Assembly: GCF_019331675.1 (NCBI RefSeq)
Contig: NZ_JAHBBJ010000007.1
Span: 83,745 to 147,744 of the forward strand
From: Bifidobacterium miconisargentati
GTDB taxonomy: Bacteria > Actinomycetota > Actinomycetes > Actinomycetales > Bifidobacteriaceae
Direction of reading: 5' to 3'
Length of the DNA: 64,000 nucleotides
Shown: positions 16,816 through 27,437 of the stretch, one piece after another
Layout: the number at the start of each line of letters is the position of its first letter
How positions within the stretch are numbered: the stretch's first letter is position 1
Notes under the pieces: model-generated
What the model saw: the letters and a program-made list of their open reading frames with translations, nothing else
What the model was told of the DNA's origin: nothing
The model's database searches: none
Made by a program: the position numbers and the translations under genes

Positions 16816-17157
16816 ATGAAGTATCTGCTTATCATCGATATGCTGCCCACGTACGGGCTACTGTGCTATCTGCTGGTCAGCGTCTGTGTAATTCTGGCGT
16901 TTCGCTGGCTTGCGCATGCGTGCGAAGACCGGCGGCGACTGCGTTTCGCCGTCATCACACTGCTGATCGGTTCGTTGCTCGTTGCCCTGCTTGCTGGTTG
17001 TGCGTACACCATCGCTATGCCATATGCACAACCGGACATGGTTGATTTCTATCGTGCATACCGTCCCGCCGTGTTGGTGTTCCTCACGGGACTGTTCTGT
17101 GTGCAGTCCGTGTTCGGCGTCACCGCCGTGCAAGTGCCCCTTAGTCGGCATAAATGA
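16816..17157 (+). CDS. Three-helix membrane protein
   Basis: A 113-aa protein starting at an ATG preceded by AAAGGATC. Helices span about residues 10-30, 42-66 and 85-105, with a basic loop (ACEDRRRLRF) after helix 1, so that loop faces the cytoplasm. No family is recognised. It follows the single-pass protein by 11 nt and presumably shares its promoter at operator copy 4. Confidence 0.6.
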   Translation: MKYLLIIDMLPTYGLLCYLLVSVCVILAFRWLAHACEDRRRLRFAVITLLIGSLLVALLAGCAYTIAMPYAQPDMVDFYRAYRPAVLVFLTGLFCVQSVFGVTAVQVPLSRHK

Positions 17158-17295
17158 CTGAGCCACTGCACATCGGCTTCCACGAGACCGGCCGTACCCA
17201 AACCGAAGACATGGGGCTGGAGCTCGAAATGATTAACTATTGATAGTAGGGAAACCAACGGCGGTTCTCCATTGTCGATATTCATTTTCCGAGTA

Positions 17296-17473
17296 TCGAC
17301 ATTCATGTGAACTCTTTACGTCGCCACTCGCATGCTCTGAAATGGCCATTAGAACAGAGTCCCTGAATCAGGGATGCCGCAGGCGTGGTTCTTGGAGTCG
17401 TATCCGTCCGTTGGACGCAAACCAATATCATCACATAATGCGTATGCAACCATCGCCTATCTCCGATAACCGA
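17296..17473 (+). pseudogene. Deleted copy of the GT2/GT39 glycosyltransferase locus
   Basis: About 17296-17395 aligns with the leader upstream of the GT2 gene (about 3465-3566; GAACTCTTTACGTCGCC versus GAACTCCCTTACGTCGCC, CTGAAATGGC versus CTGAAACGGC). Positions 17411-17473 align with the last codons of the GT39 gene (about 6495-6560; TGGACGCAAACC, then GCAACCATCGCCTAT). The roughly 3 kb between them is missing. As in the intact locus, the GT39 tail is followed within about 100 bp by a regulon operator. Nothing else is visible in the remainder of 17158-17597. Confidence 0.65.
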
Positions 17474-17501
17474 CCCTCTAAAGATGCGGTTGCTAAGCAA
17501 C

Positions 17502-17555
17502 TGTCATGCAATCGCTTGACATCAAGTTGTCGAACTGAATGTGGCGCGTCATGAT
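17502..17555 (+). promoter_or_regulatory. Regulon operator copy 5 with downstream promoter
   Basis: TGTCATGC-AATC-GCTTGACA at 17502-17521, 5 nt, TTGTCG (17527-17532), exactly 17 nt, then CATGAT (17550-17555). It serves the four-helix membrane protein gene at 17598. Confidence 0.72.
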
Positions 17556-17597
17556 AGTAATGATGTATGTGTGCCGCGATGAAAGAGGCGGATGATC

Positions 17598-18056
17598 ATG
17601 AACGGAAACAACGCTTCGAAGACCTCCCACCGCATGACGGTCAGTGAGCGGCAAGTGAGTTCGTTCGGCGTCGCGTTCACTCTGGCGGTGTGTTCCATCA
17701 CGGCCATCGCATGCGGCGTCATCCAATACGGCGGGCAGGGCAAACCGTTCTGGACAATCATGCTGCCCGCCGGTCTCGCATTGCTGGCGGCCCTCGCGTA
17801 TGCGATACGAGGTTTCGTTTGCCGCAGGTGGGAGGCGGCCCATCCGCTGTCCGATGAACGGCTGCGTCGGTCCGACCGTTTGTGCGAGCAGCTGCTGGCC
17901 ATTCTTGGCATCAACCTATGGGGCTGCCTGTTCATCGTCGCCATGATGTTTCAAATCAGGCCGTTGCAGTACGTGGCCTGGGCGTTGGCCGCGATCATCC
18001 TGATTGGCGTTCTGTTTGCAGAAGTCACCGACAGGCGTTCACGCAAACAGGCATAG
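17598..18056 (+). CDS. Four-helix membrane protein, regulon member
   Basis: A 152-aa protein with a polar N-terminus and four helices (about residues 22-42, 48-68, 92-112 and 118-138), a basic middle loop (FVCRRWEAAHPLSDERLRRSDR) and a basic tail. GAGGCGG lies 8 nt upstream of the ATG at 17598; an ATG at 17592 is also in frame. No family is recognised. It is a single-gene unit behind operator copy 5. Confidence 0.65.
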   Translation: MNGNNASKTSHRMTVSERQVSSFGVAFTLAVCSITAIACGVIQYGGQGKPFWTIMLPAGLALLAALAYAIRGFVCRRWEAAHPLSDERLRRSDRLCEQLLAILGINLWGCLFIVAMMFQIRPLQYVAWALAAIILIGVLFAEVTDRRSRKQA

Positions 18057-18231
18057 CAGGCAGGGTTGCCAGACGGATTCGGCATCAGACGGATTCGGCA
18101 TCAGTCAGACCACACTGCCTTATGAAATCACGTCCGACGTAAGACATTCATAGGCCAATATGCGTAGTATGCGGCATGATTCGGGACTAGATTGGACATG
18201 GATTTTGTACTGATAGCTAGGGGAGTAAAGC

Positions 18232-18531
18232 ATGTCTTTGACGACCGAACAGCGTGCGGCGACCATCCGCGAGTTTCGTGAGAACATGGCTCTGCTCGGA
18301 TTGACCGCAGACCAGATCGGAGCGGATTTCGGGGTTTCCGGCGCGACCATTGAGCGCATCATCGAACTCAAGTCCGGCGTGCTGGAGTATCCGTGGATCA
18401 TACGACGCTATCTACTCGACAAGGCCGCCGCCGCAGGCGTGGAACCCGTGCCGTTCAGCGCGTTGCGCGGCGACCCGCACGACTACTGGTTCCTTGACGA
18501 CCGTGTCATCGACGCGAACCGACTGGACTGA
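18232..18531 (+). CDS. DUF2316 family protein
   Basis: A 99-aa soluble protein matching DUF2316 in length and sequence order. The N-terminal part is helix-turn-helix-like (NMALLGLTADQIGADFGVS, then GATIERIIEL), followed by a segment containing YPWIIRRYLLDKAAAAGVEP and an acidic DPHDYWFLDDRVID ending. The HTH suggests DNA binding, but function is uncharacterised. It stands alone, preceded by GGGGAG. The nearby SRAP gene may be transcribed with it, although 55 nt separate them. Confidence 0.85.
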   Translation: MSLTTEQRAATIREFRENMALLGLTADQIGADFGVSGATIERIIELKSGVLEYPWIIRRYLLDKAAAAGVEPVPFSALRGDPHDYWFLDDRVIDANRLD

Positions 18532-18586
18532 GGCAGTCGGACTGACCTGACGGTTTTGGAGCATCACGGAATGGTATGCTGACGCC

Positions 18587-19282
18587 ATGTGCAGGTGCTT
18601 TGCCGCTGATTTGGATTGGGATGCGATCGCGGAGCAATTCGATGTGGAGCAAGACCAGACGGATCCCGCCACGCTTCCGCAGCCCTCGTACAATTTCCAA
18701 CCCAAGCAGACCATCGGCATCGTGGCGCAGGGGAAGGATGGGCGGCGTCACCTGGCCGGCGCGTACTGGTCGCTGATTCCGGCGTGGGGCACCACCAAAA
18801 ACCTGTCGTATCCCACATACAATGCGCGCATCGAATCGGCGTGCGTCAAACCCACGTTCGCCGACTCGGCCAAGTCCATGCGCGCGGTCATCCCCGCTTC
18901 CGGATACTACGAATTTCACGGCCGCCGACCGTATTACTTCCATGCGCCGGATGACGCCCCGTTGCCGTTGGCCGGACTGTTCTCCTGGTGGCGTGCAGGC
19001 CAATCCCCGTGGCTGCTGACCGCGACGATCCTCACCTGTCAGGCCGTGGGCGGTCCGGCCACGATCCATGACCGTATGCCGCTGCTCGTGCCACGCGACA
19101 TGACCGACACGTGGCTTGACCGCTCGGTTGACGGCGAGTCATTGCTGCCGGATATGCAGGAAGGCAGCATCGCCCTATCCCGCGGTCTTGCGTTCCATGA
19201 AGTCGCCGCGTTCGGTCCGTCGGACGACGGGCACAAGTTGACTCAACCATTGCCTCGATTCCACGCCGATTACCTGTTCTGA
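18587..19282 (+). CDS. SRAP family (YedK/HMCES) abasic-site DNA-protein crosslink protein
   Basis: A 231-aa SOS-response-associated peptidase-like protein. The start MCRCF places the catalytic Cys at position 2 after Met removal. The conserved LIPAWG, YNARIES (Asn, Arg and Glu of the active site), VIPASGYYEF and IHDRMPLLV (with the catalytic His) follow in the usual order. These proteins form a stable thiazolidine crosslink with abasic sites in single-stranded DNA, protecting them from cleavage. Length and all key residues look intact. Confidence 0.93.
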   Translation: MCRCFAADLDWDAIAEQFDVEQDQTDPATLPQPSYNFQPKQTIGIVAQGKDGRRHLAGAYWSLIPAWGTTKNLSYPTYNARIESACVKPTFADSAKSMRAVIPASGYYEFHGRRPYYFHAPDDAPLPLAGLFSWWRAGQSPWLLTATILTCQAVGGPATIHDRMPLLVPRDMTDTWLDRSVDGESLLPDMQEGSIALSRGLAFHEVAAFGPSDDGHKLTQPLPRFHADYLF

Positions 19283-19340
19283 TGTGTGAAAGTGGTCCTG
19301 CTTCCGAACATCAGAATGTACGAAAGCCGGCATGACGCCA

Positions 19341-20702
19341 TTATCGGGACCGGCCACGCAGCTCAGGCAGCATAACGGCGAACAGGATGATCGCGAGCAC
19401 GGCGGTGAGCAGATCGGCCATGGCCTGCGCGGCAATCACACCCGTATAGCCAAACAGGCGCGAGCCGACGAACAACGTGACGGCGAGCATCACACCCTGA
19501 CGGCTGATGGACAGCACGAACGCGCCGAGCGCCTTGCCTGCCGATTGGAACGTGCAGGTCGTGACCATCACCACCGCCACGCACACCAGACTCAGTAACT
19601 GCACGCGCAGCATGCCGGCACCCAGTGTCACAATCGTCTCGTCGGCGATGAAGAAGCGCATCAGCACACGGTCGGCAAGGCTCAGCACCAGGGTCATGCC
19701 GAGCGCGAACAGGCACAGGAACGCATATGAGAACCGCATGATCGCGCGCAGGCGCGGCATGTTGCGGGCACCGTAGTTGTAGCCGATGAGCGGCTGCGCG
19801 CCGAACGCGAACCCAGCGAAGATGAGCACGGCGATCATGATGATCTTGAGCGCGATGCCCATCGCGGCCACCGTGTCGGTGCCGTAGGGGAGCAGGAACA
19901 GGTTGACCATGACGATGCCCACGCTTTGCGTCAGGTTCGTGATGGCGGCTGGGATGCCGATGGCGAGGACCTCGCGGATCTCATGGCCGGCGATGTTGAT
20001 CGCGGCGCCGATGTGGGAGAGGATGAGCCGCGGATTGATGGACAGATTCTGGCTGCGTGAGACGAGGAACCAGATGTAGTACACGTCGGTGCAGATGTTG
20101 GCGATCACGGTCGCGCCGGCCGATCCGGCCGCACCCCAGCCGAACACGTGGATGAACAGCGGGTTGAGCACGATGTTGACCGCCGTGCCGGCGATCGAGC
20201 CGATCATGGACTGCACGGCGTGGCCTTCCGTACGCAGCAGGTTGGTCGGCGTCATGGAGACGATGATGAACGGCGAACCGACGATGATCAGCGTGTAGAA
20301 GTCGGACGCATGCCGCCATGTGTTGTCGTCCGCGCCAAGCAGTGTGAGCATCTGCGGTCGGAACAATAGGCCGAAAACCACGATGAGCAGGCCCGTGACG
20401 ATGGCCGCATAGAAGCAGAACACGCTCAGTCGTTTGCCGTCCGCGTATTTGTGTTGCCCGAACAGTCGCGAGATGACGGAGGCGCCGCCGAGACCGAAGA
20501 TGTCGCCGAGTGCGATCATCACGGTGAATACGGGTGCGGTCAGGGAGACGCCGGCTACCATGTTCGTGTCCCCGGTATGCGCGATGAAGTACGTGTCGAC
20601 CATGTTGTAAACCAGCGTGACCAACATGCTGAGCACCACCGGCATGGCCAGCGAGAAATACGCCTTCGGGATGGGTGCTTTCTCGAACAGTTCGTTATCC
20701 AT
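19341..20702 (-). CDS. MATE family efflux transporter
   Basis: A 453-aa protein with twelve helices and MATE signatures: the N-terminal PIPKAYFSLAMPVVLSMLVT, VYNMVDTYFIAHTGD in helix 1/2, the AQPLIGYNYGARN loop in the second half and repeated P-x-x-L-R-T-EG-type segments. MATE proteins export cationic drugs or metabolites using Na+ or H+. AAGGAGCGGC supports the start at 20702 rather than the ATG 30 nt upstream. It is a single gene. Confidence 0.92.
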   Translation of the reverse strand: MDNELFEKAPIPKAYFSLAMPVVLSMLVTLVYNMVDTYFIAHTGDTNMVAGVSLTAPVFTVMIALGDIFGLGGASVISRLFGQHKYADGKRLSVFCFYAAIVTGLLIVVFGLLFRPQMLTLLGADDNTWRHASDFYTLIIVGSPFIIVSMTPTNLLRTEGHAVQSMIGSIAGTAVNIVLNPLFIHVFGWGAAGSAGATVIANICTDVYYIWFLVSRSQNLSINPRLILSHIGAAINIAGHEIREVLAIGIPAAITNLTQSVGIVMVNLFLLPYGTDTVAAMGIALKIIMIAVLIFAGFAFGAQPLIGYNYGARNMPRLRAIMRFSYAFLCLFALGMTLVLSLADRVLMRFFIADETIVTLGAGMLRVQLLSLVCVAVVMVTTCTFQSAGKALGAFVLSISRQGVMLAVTLFVGSRLFGYTGVIAAQAMADLLTAVLAIILFAVMLPELRGRSR

Positions 20703-20846
20703 GCCGCTCCTTGCCGCCTCTCGTTGATGCATGATTGTGGATGTGCGCCTGCGTTGCGTCCATCACGCGAATCACCACGGGCATGCTACCAACCACAGTG
20801 CGGACAACAACACGCCGTGCGGCTTGCATCGATGTGCCTTACACCC

Positions 20847-20867
20847 ATCTGCTTCGCCAAAGCAGAT
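20847..20867. repeat. Short inverted repeat in a 634-bp gene-free region
   Basis: ATCTGCTT-CGCCA-AAGCAGAT forms an 8-bp stem. It lies in the gap 20703-21336, where no convincing gene, RNA or mobile element was found. There is no T-tract, so it is not an obvious terminator. Confidence 0.4.
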
Positions 20868-21336
20868 AAAGATGGCTGAAGGGTAATCTCATCGAGTCCG
20901 CGGTTAATTCCGGTGTACGGAACCGTGCTTGTTGCGAACGTTCTGTTTGGCTGTTTCAGCGGCGCATTCGTTCTTCCGAAGCGCTGCCTTCAGCATATAG
21001 TGCAATCGTTAGCATTGATGGTTCCTTGCGGCCGGCTCGGCGGACCCTGCTCGAATGCTAGGCTGCGCCGCAAACGAATTATGTCAACCCCGCACTAGAG
21101 TTCACTGGGCTTCGGCAAGTCGCAAACAAGCTTACCGTACATTGGATTGTGGGGAAATAAGCAACGCGAACATCATCGTCGGCCTTGCATATATGCATGA
21201 ATGAACCACGATGATGGCAAACGTTGTCAATCGCAGGGTGGACACTGTCGTACAGCGACCGGCGATGCACCAGCAAAGGTGCCGCATCGTCAATCACATA
21301 CGACGGACCGTCTTGCGGCGACCGGATGGGGGAGTC

Positions 21337-22089
21337 GTGAACAGTCGCAGGAAGGACCGGGTGATCATCTCCGGAATCGGCGTAGTCATCGCCGTACTTA
21401 CTATCGTCCTCAGCGTATTGGGCATACGGGTCAGCACATCGGTGCTCCCGATATACATGCCCATCGTGCATCTGCCGCAACCGGACGGCACGTTGCGTGC
21501 TGCCATGCCGTCGGAACAGGATGCCTGGACGGATGCTTGGGAACGGTATTGGCAAGGCGGCGGCGAGGAGCCGTACCGCGAACTGACGCCGGATGGCTCG
21601 TTGGACGGTCTCTTCGGCGATTCCGGCGGTTCGGGCCGCGACGGCGGGACAGGCATATTCACCTACGGCATGATTAGTGAACAAATCTGTCAGACACTCG
21701 CCCCGGTGGCCGTGCTGGCGTATACGTGGGACGTGCCCGAACGAGAGCAGAACCTACGCGACTCCTTCGTCGAAGGCGCCGATGGCCTGGACGCGCCCAT
21801 CGAACAGGTCCGCTTGGATTCGGGTGTCAACATAGGACCGGGGTATGCGTCGCTGATCATCAATGACGCATCGGTGTTCTGCGTGGTCGAAACCAGCGCC
21901 GGCATCGACTGGGAACTCTACTATACGGACTACGAGCGCAACGAATATAAGGCCAGCGCCATCATGCGCGGCGACCATGCCGAAAACGGCCATGCCGATG
22001 ATGGACGATCATTGACCTCTGTGGAATATCACGGATTGTTGCGCCCAGAATGTAGAACGGGCGGTCCGTGCGCGGTTCGCTGTGGCTAG
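21337..22089 (+). CDS. Hypothetical membrane-anchored protein
   Basis: The best start is a GTG at 21337 preceded by GGGGGAG, giving 250 aa. An in-frame upstream extension to 21211 lacks a good ribosome binding site. A basic N-terminus (NSRRKDR) leads into one helix (about residues 9-31), then an extracytoplasmic domain rich in acidic residues with a Gly/Asp-rich stretch (GLFGDSGGSGRDGGTG). No family is recognised. It ends 36 nt before trpCB in the same direction but is not functionally connected to it by sequence. Confidence 0.55.
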   Translation: MNSRRKDRVIISGIGVVIAVLTIVLSVLGIRVSTSVLPIYMPIVHLPQPDGTLRAAMPSEQDAWTDAWERYWQGGGEEPYRELTPDGSLDGLFGDSGGSGRDGGTGIFTYGMISEQICQTLAPVAVLAYTWDVPEREQNLRDSFVEGADGLDAPIEQVRLDSGVNIGPGYASLIINDASVFCVVETSAGIDWELYYTDYERNEYKASAIMRGDHAENGHADDGRSLTSVEYHGLLRPECRTGGPCAVRCG

Positions 22090-22125
22090 AGTGTCGCATG
22101 ATCGACCACCAACAAAGGGAGGATC

Positions 22126-24213
<2,088 letters not shown>

Positions 24214-24244
24214 CCTCACCGCAATAAAAACCACAGGTGGAACC

Positions 24245-24295
24245 TCCCCTCAGTCAGCTTCGCTGCCAGCTCCCCTCAAAGAGGGGAGCCAGGGG
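24245..24295 (+). repeat. REP-like hairpin between trpCB and trpA
   Basis: CCCCTCAGTCAGCTTCGCTG leads into AGCTCCCCTC and, after a 3-nt spacer, GAGGGGAGCC. The inverted repeat forms a strong stem. Related copies are at 32338, 44756, 49207, 49275 and 59712. It may act as an intercistronic stabiliser or attenuate trpA. Confidence 0.75.
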
Positions 24296-24313
24296 ACAAA
24301 AGGAGATTTTGAT

Positions 24314-25183
24314 ATGACCAACACTGCAACCATGCCCTCCGGCCAGCCGCTGGGCATCAGCCACAAGCCCAGCCAGACCGAGGCGATGTTCGCCAAGTTC
24401 AAGGCCCAGAACAAGCCGGCCTTCATCGGCTACCTGCCCTACGGCTTCCCGAATCCGGAAGTCTCTCTCGACGCCTTCCGTACCATGGTCGAGCACGGCG
24501 TCGATGCTGTCGAAATCGGTTTGCCGTATTCCGATCCGGTCATGGACGGCCCGGTGATCCAGGCCGCCTCGTCCATCGCCCTCAAGAACGGCGAGACCAT
24601 CAAGCGCGTGTTCGAGGCCGTCGAGACCGTGGCCAACGCCGGCGGCGTGCCGCTGGTCATGAGCTACTGGAACCTCATCTACCATTACGGCGTCGAACGC
24701 TTCGCCACCGATTTCGAGAACGCCGGCGGCGCGGGCCTCATCACCCCGGACCTCATTCCTGACGAGGCCGGCGAATGGATCGAGGCCTCCGACCGTCACG
24801 GCCTGGACCGCATCTTCCTGGTCTCCCCGGATTCCGCCGACGAACGCCTCGAGACCGTGGCCCGCAACGCCCGCGGCTTCGTCTACGCCGCCGCCCGCAT
24901 GGGCGTGACCGGCGAGCGTTCGACCATCGACGCCTCCCCGGAAGTGCTCGTGGAACGCACCCGCAAGGCCGGCGCCAAGAACGTATGCGTCGGCATCGGC
25001 GTGTCCACCGCGGAGCAGGGCGCCAAGGTCGGCTCCTACGCGGACGGCGTGATCGTGGGTTCCGCCCTCGTGCACACCCTGCTCGCGGACGACAACAAGA
25101 CCGCCCGTGACGCGGCCGAAGGCCTGAAGCTGCTGGCCGCCAAGAGCGAGGAACTCGCCGAAGGCATCCACAACGCCCGCTGA
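24314..25183 (+). CDS. trpA: Tryptophan synthase alpha subunit
   Basis: A 289-aa TIM barrel. FIGYLPYGFPNPEVS replaces the common AGDP start, then DAVEIGLPYSDPVMDGPVIQ carries the catalytic Glu and Asp and the S/D-P-x-x-DGP signature. Phosphate-binding loops (GVTGERS, GIGVSTAEQG and GSALV) follow. It cleaves indole-3-glycerol phosphate and channels indole to the TrpB half of TrpCB. AAAGGAGATTTTGAT supports the start. It lies in the same transcription direction as trpCB with a REP hairpin between. Confidence 0.96.
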   Translation: MTNTATMPSGQPLGISHKPSQTEAMFAKFKAQNKPAFIGYLPYGFPNPEVSLDAFRTMVEHGVDAVEIGLPYSDPVMDGPVIQAASSIALKNGETIKRVFEAVETVANAGGVPLVMSYWNLIYHYGVERFATDFENAGGAGLITPDLIPDEAGEWIEASDRHGLDRIFLVSPDSADERLETVARNARGFVYAAARMGVTGERSTIDASPEVLVERTRKAGAKNVCVGIGVSTAEQGAKVGSYADGVIVGSALVHTLLADDNKTARDAAEGLKLLAAKSEELAEGIHNAR

Positions 25184-25282
25184 CGGGTCAAGGCCCGGTG
25201 CGCCTGCTCCCATTCCGCGCGCGACACGGTAGGGTAGTGGGCGTACCACAACGAGCATGACCACCAGCAGACACGAGGCATT

Positions 25283-26215
25283 ATGAATCTGGCTTATATC
25301 CCCTCACCGACCTTCTCCAAATTCCAGGTCGGCCCGTTCACCATCCACATGTACGCCATCTGCATCCTGATCGGCATCTGCGTGGCCGTGTGGATTCTCA
25401 CCACACGGTGGAAGCGGTACGGGGGCAATTTCGACCAGATCCTCGACACCACGCTGGTCACCGTGCCATGCGCGTTGGTAGGCGCGCGACTCTACCACTG
25501 CATCACCACGCCGAGCGCCTACTTCCCGCCCACCGGCGAGCTGGTGAACATCCTCAAGGTGTGGGAGGGCGGCATGGCCATCTTCGGAGGCATCTCCGTG
25601 GGTGCGCTCACCGCCTTCCTGTGGTGCCGCCACCGCCGCTACCCGTTCGGCATCTTCGCCGACTCCATCGCCCCCGCGTTGCTGGTCGCCCAAGCCATCG
25701 GCCGTCTCGGCAACTGGTTCAACCAGGAGCTCTACGGCTGGCCCACCAACCTGCCTTGGGGCTTGAAGCTCAACGATGCGGACGCCATCGGCAAATCCGA
25801 GATCTGCTACAACGGCTCCCAGTGCCCGGATTACACCACCGCCCTGTTCCACCCCACCTTCCTGTACGAGATGATCTGGAACCTCATCGGCGCCGCGCTG
25901 ATCGTCGTCCTCGGCCGCAAGCTCGCCGACCGTCTCAAGGCCGGCCAGCAGTTCGCCATGTACATGATGTGGTACGGACTGGGCCGCACCTGGATTGAGA
26001 ACGTGCGCATCAACTACTCCACGGTGATCCTGGGACTGAGAACCAACGTGTGGACCGCCATCGTCGTGTTCGTGCTCGGCTGCATCCTCTTCGTGGTGCT
26101 CTACCAGTACGGGCCGGACGTGGACGCCCAGGCACGCAGGCTGCAGGAGGTCACCGCGGAGGAGCTCGAACGCCAAAGCGTCGAGGAAGAAAAGAACAAG
26201 CAAAAGAAGCGTTAA
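25283..26215 (+). CDS. lgt: Prolipoprotein diacylglyceryl transferase
   Basis: A 310-aa membrane enzyme that transfers diacylglycerol from phosphatidylglycerol to the lipobox Cys of prolipoproteins. Seven helices are visible. GPFTIHMYAICILIGI is at the N-terminus, GGMAIFGGISVG follows (the Y/GGM segment), and the signature GRLGNWFNQELYGWPT contains the essential Arg/Asn/Glu, followed by HPTFLYE and, near the end, YGLGRTWIENVR. The C-terminus is a charged tail (ERQSVEEEKNKQKKR). It sits between trpA and rpe; spacing suggests its own promoter. Confidence 0.96.
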   Translation: MNLAYIPSPTFSKFQVGPFTIHMYAICILIGICVAVWILTTRWKRYGGNFDQILDTTLVTVPCALVGARLYHCITTPSAYFPPTGELVNILKVWEGGMAIFGGISVGALTAFLWCRHRRYPFGIFADSIAPALLVAQAIGRLGNWFNQELYGWPTNLPWGLKLNDADAIGKSEICYNGSQCPDYTTALFHPTFLYEMIWNLIGAALIVVLGRKLADRLKAGQQFAMYMMWYGLGRTWIENVRINYSTVILGLRTNVWTAIVVFVLGCILFVVLYQYGPDVDAQARRLQEVTAEELERQSVEEEKNKQKKR

Positions 26216-26279
26216 CGGCGACTCGCAACGCGGGCACCAACCCGGTGCAAGTCCGATTTGAAAGATAAGGTAAGGAATT

Positions 26280-26948
26280 ATGAGCAACATTGCAATCGCC
26301 CCCAGCATCCTGTCCGCCGACTTCTGCAACCTTGAGCGCGATCTCAAGGCCATCTCCAACGCCGATCTGGTCCACGTCGATGTGATGGACCATCATTTCG
26401 TGCCGAACCTCACCCTCGGCGAGCCGATCGTGGGCCGTATCTGCCAGGTCACCGACCTGCCCGTGGACGTCCACCTCATGATCGAGGATCCGGACCGTTG
26501 GGCCCCCGAATACGCCAAGCTCGGCGCCGCCTCCGTCTCCTTCCACATGGGCGCCACCCACGCCCCGGTGCGCCTTGCCCGCCAGCTACGCGACATGGGC
26601 TGCAAGGCCTGCTTCGCCGTGCGCCCGGCCGAGCCGGTCGAGCCGATCTTCGACATCCTCGACGAGTTCGACATGATTCTCGTCATGACCGTCGAGCCCG
26701 GCTTCGGCGGCCAGAAGTTCCTCGACAACCAGATGGCCAAGGTCCGTCGCCTGCGCGACGAGATCACCCGCCGCGGCCTCAAGACCCGCATCCAGGTCGA
26801 TGGCGGCGTGAGCCCCAAGACCGCGCACATCGTGGCCGAGGCCGGCGCCGACGTGCTCGTGGCCGGCTCCGCCGTCTACGGTGCCAAGAGCCCGGCCCAG
26901 GCCATCGACGACATCCGCGCCAAGGCCGAGGCCGCATACAAGGACTGA
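26280..26948 (+). CDS. rpe: Ribulose-phosphate 3-epimerase
   Basis: A 222-aa TIM barrel with [13 protein letters not shown] at the N-terminus, the metal/catalytic motif [16 protein letters not shown] (Asp and His), [23 protein letters not shown], and [10 protein letters not shown] with the second catalytic Asp. It interconverts ribulose 5-phosphate and xylulose 5-phosphate, which feeds the xylulose-5-P phosphoketolase of the bifid shunt. All catalytic residues are present. The hisE gene follows about 100 bp later. Confidence 0.96.
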   Translation: MSNIAIAPSILSADFCNLERDLKAISNADLVHVDVMDHHFVPNLTLGEPIVGRICQVTDLPVDVHLMIEDPDRWAPEYAKLGAASVSFHMGATHAPVRLARQLRDMGCKACFAVRPAEPVEPIFDILDEFDMILVMTVEPGFGGQKFLDNQMAKVRRLRDEITRRGLKTRIQVDGGVSPKTAHIVAEAGADVLVAGSAVYGAKSPAQAIDDIRAKAEAAYKD

Positions 26949-27052
26949 GCCACTTCGCCGGCGTGGGATCGTCATTCGCACCGCGCCCGAACGCAGTCCG
27001 CGATGCCTTCGCCGGCGAGCAAACCACACACAACCCAAGGAAACACGAAAAC

Positions 27053-27316
27053 ATGAAGACGTTTGAATCCCTGTTCGCCGAACTGAGCGAGAAGGCCCAG
27101 ACCCGTCCCGAAGGCTCCCTGACCGTCGACGAGCTGGACAAGGGCACCCACTTCATCGGCAAGAAGATCGTCGAGGAAGCCTCCGAGACCTGGATGGCCG
27201 CCGAATACGAGGGTGCCGACCGCACCGCCGAGGAGATGAGCCAGCTCATCTACCACGTGCAGGTCATGATGATCAAGCACGGCCTGACCCTTGAGGACGT
27301 CTACAAGCACCTGTGA
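27053..27316 (+). CDS. hisE: Phosphoribosyl-ATP pyrophosphatase
   Basis: An 87-aa all-alpha NTP pyrophosphohydrolase that carries out the second step of histidine synthesis. [19 protein letters not shown] and [14 protein letters not shown] contain the E-E-x-x-E and E-x-x-D/Q metal-binding acids. CAAGGAAACACG precedes the ATG. It directly precedes hisG, the usual actinobacterial hisE-hisG pair, separated here by about 120 bp. Length is normal for the monofunctional form. Confidence 0.95.
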   Translation: MKTFESLFAELSEKAQTRPEGSLTVDELDKGTHFIGKKIVEEASETWMAAEYEGADRTAEEMSQLIYHVQVMMIKHGLTLEDVYKHL

Positions 27317-27437
27317 GTGCGCCCGGCGGGGTGAGGCCCGACAACAGGACCGACGCGGTCCGACCTCACCCCGCCATCATCATCACATCAACCAATTTCG
27401 CGCCGAACCAGACTCCCGCCAGGGGAGAGGAGCACTC

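Noticed and set aside
17303..17500. 65-codon minus-strand frame in the gap before operator copy 5
   Set aside because: It crosses the remnant of the duplicated glycosyltransferase locus and has no coding character.
22090..22125. Leader peptide or attenuator in front of trpCB
   Set aside because: Only 36 nt separate the genes; no Trp-rich frame and no alternative hairpins are visible.
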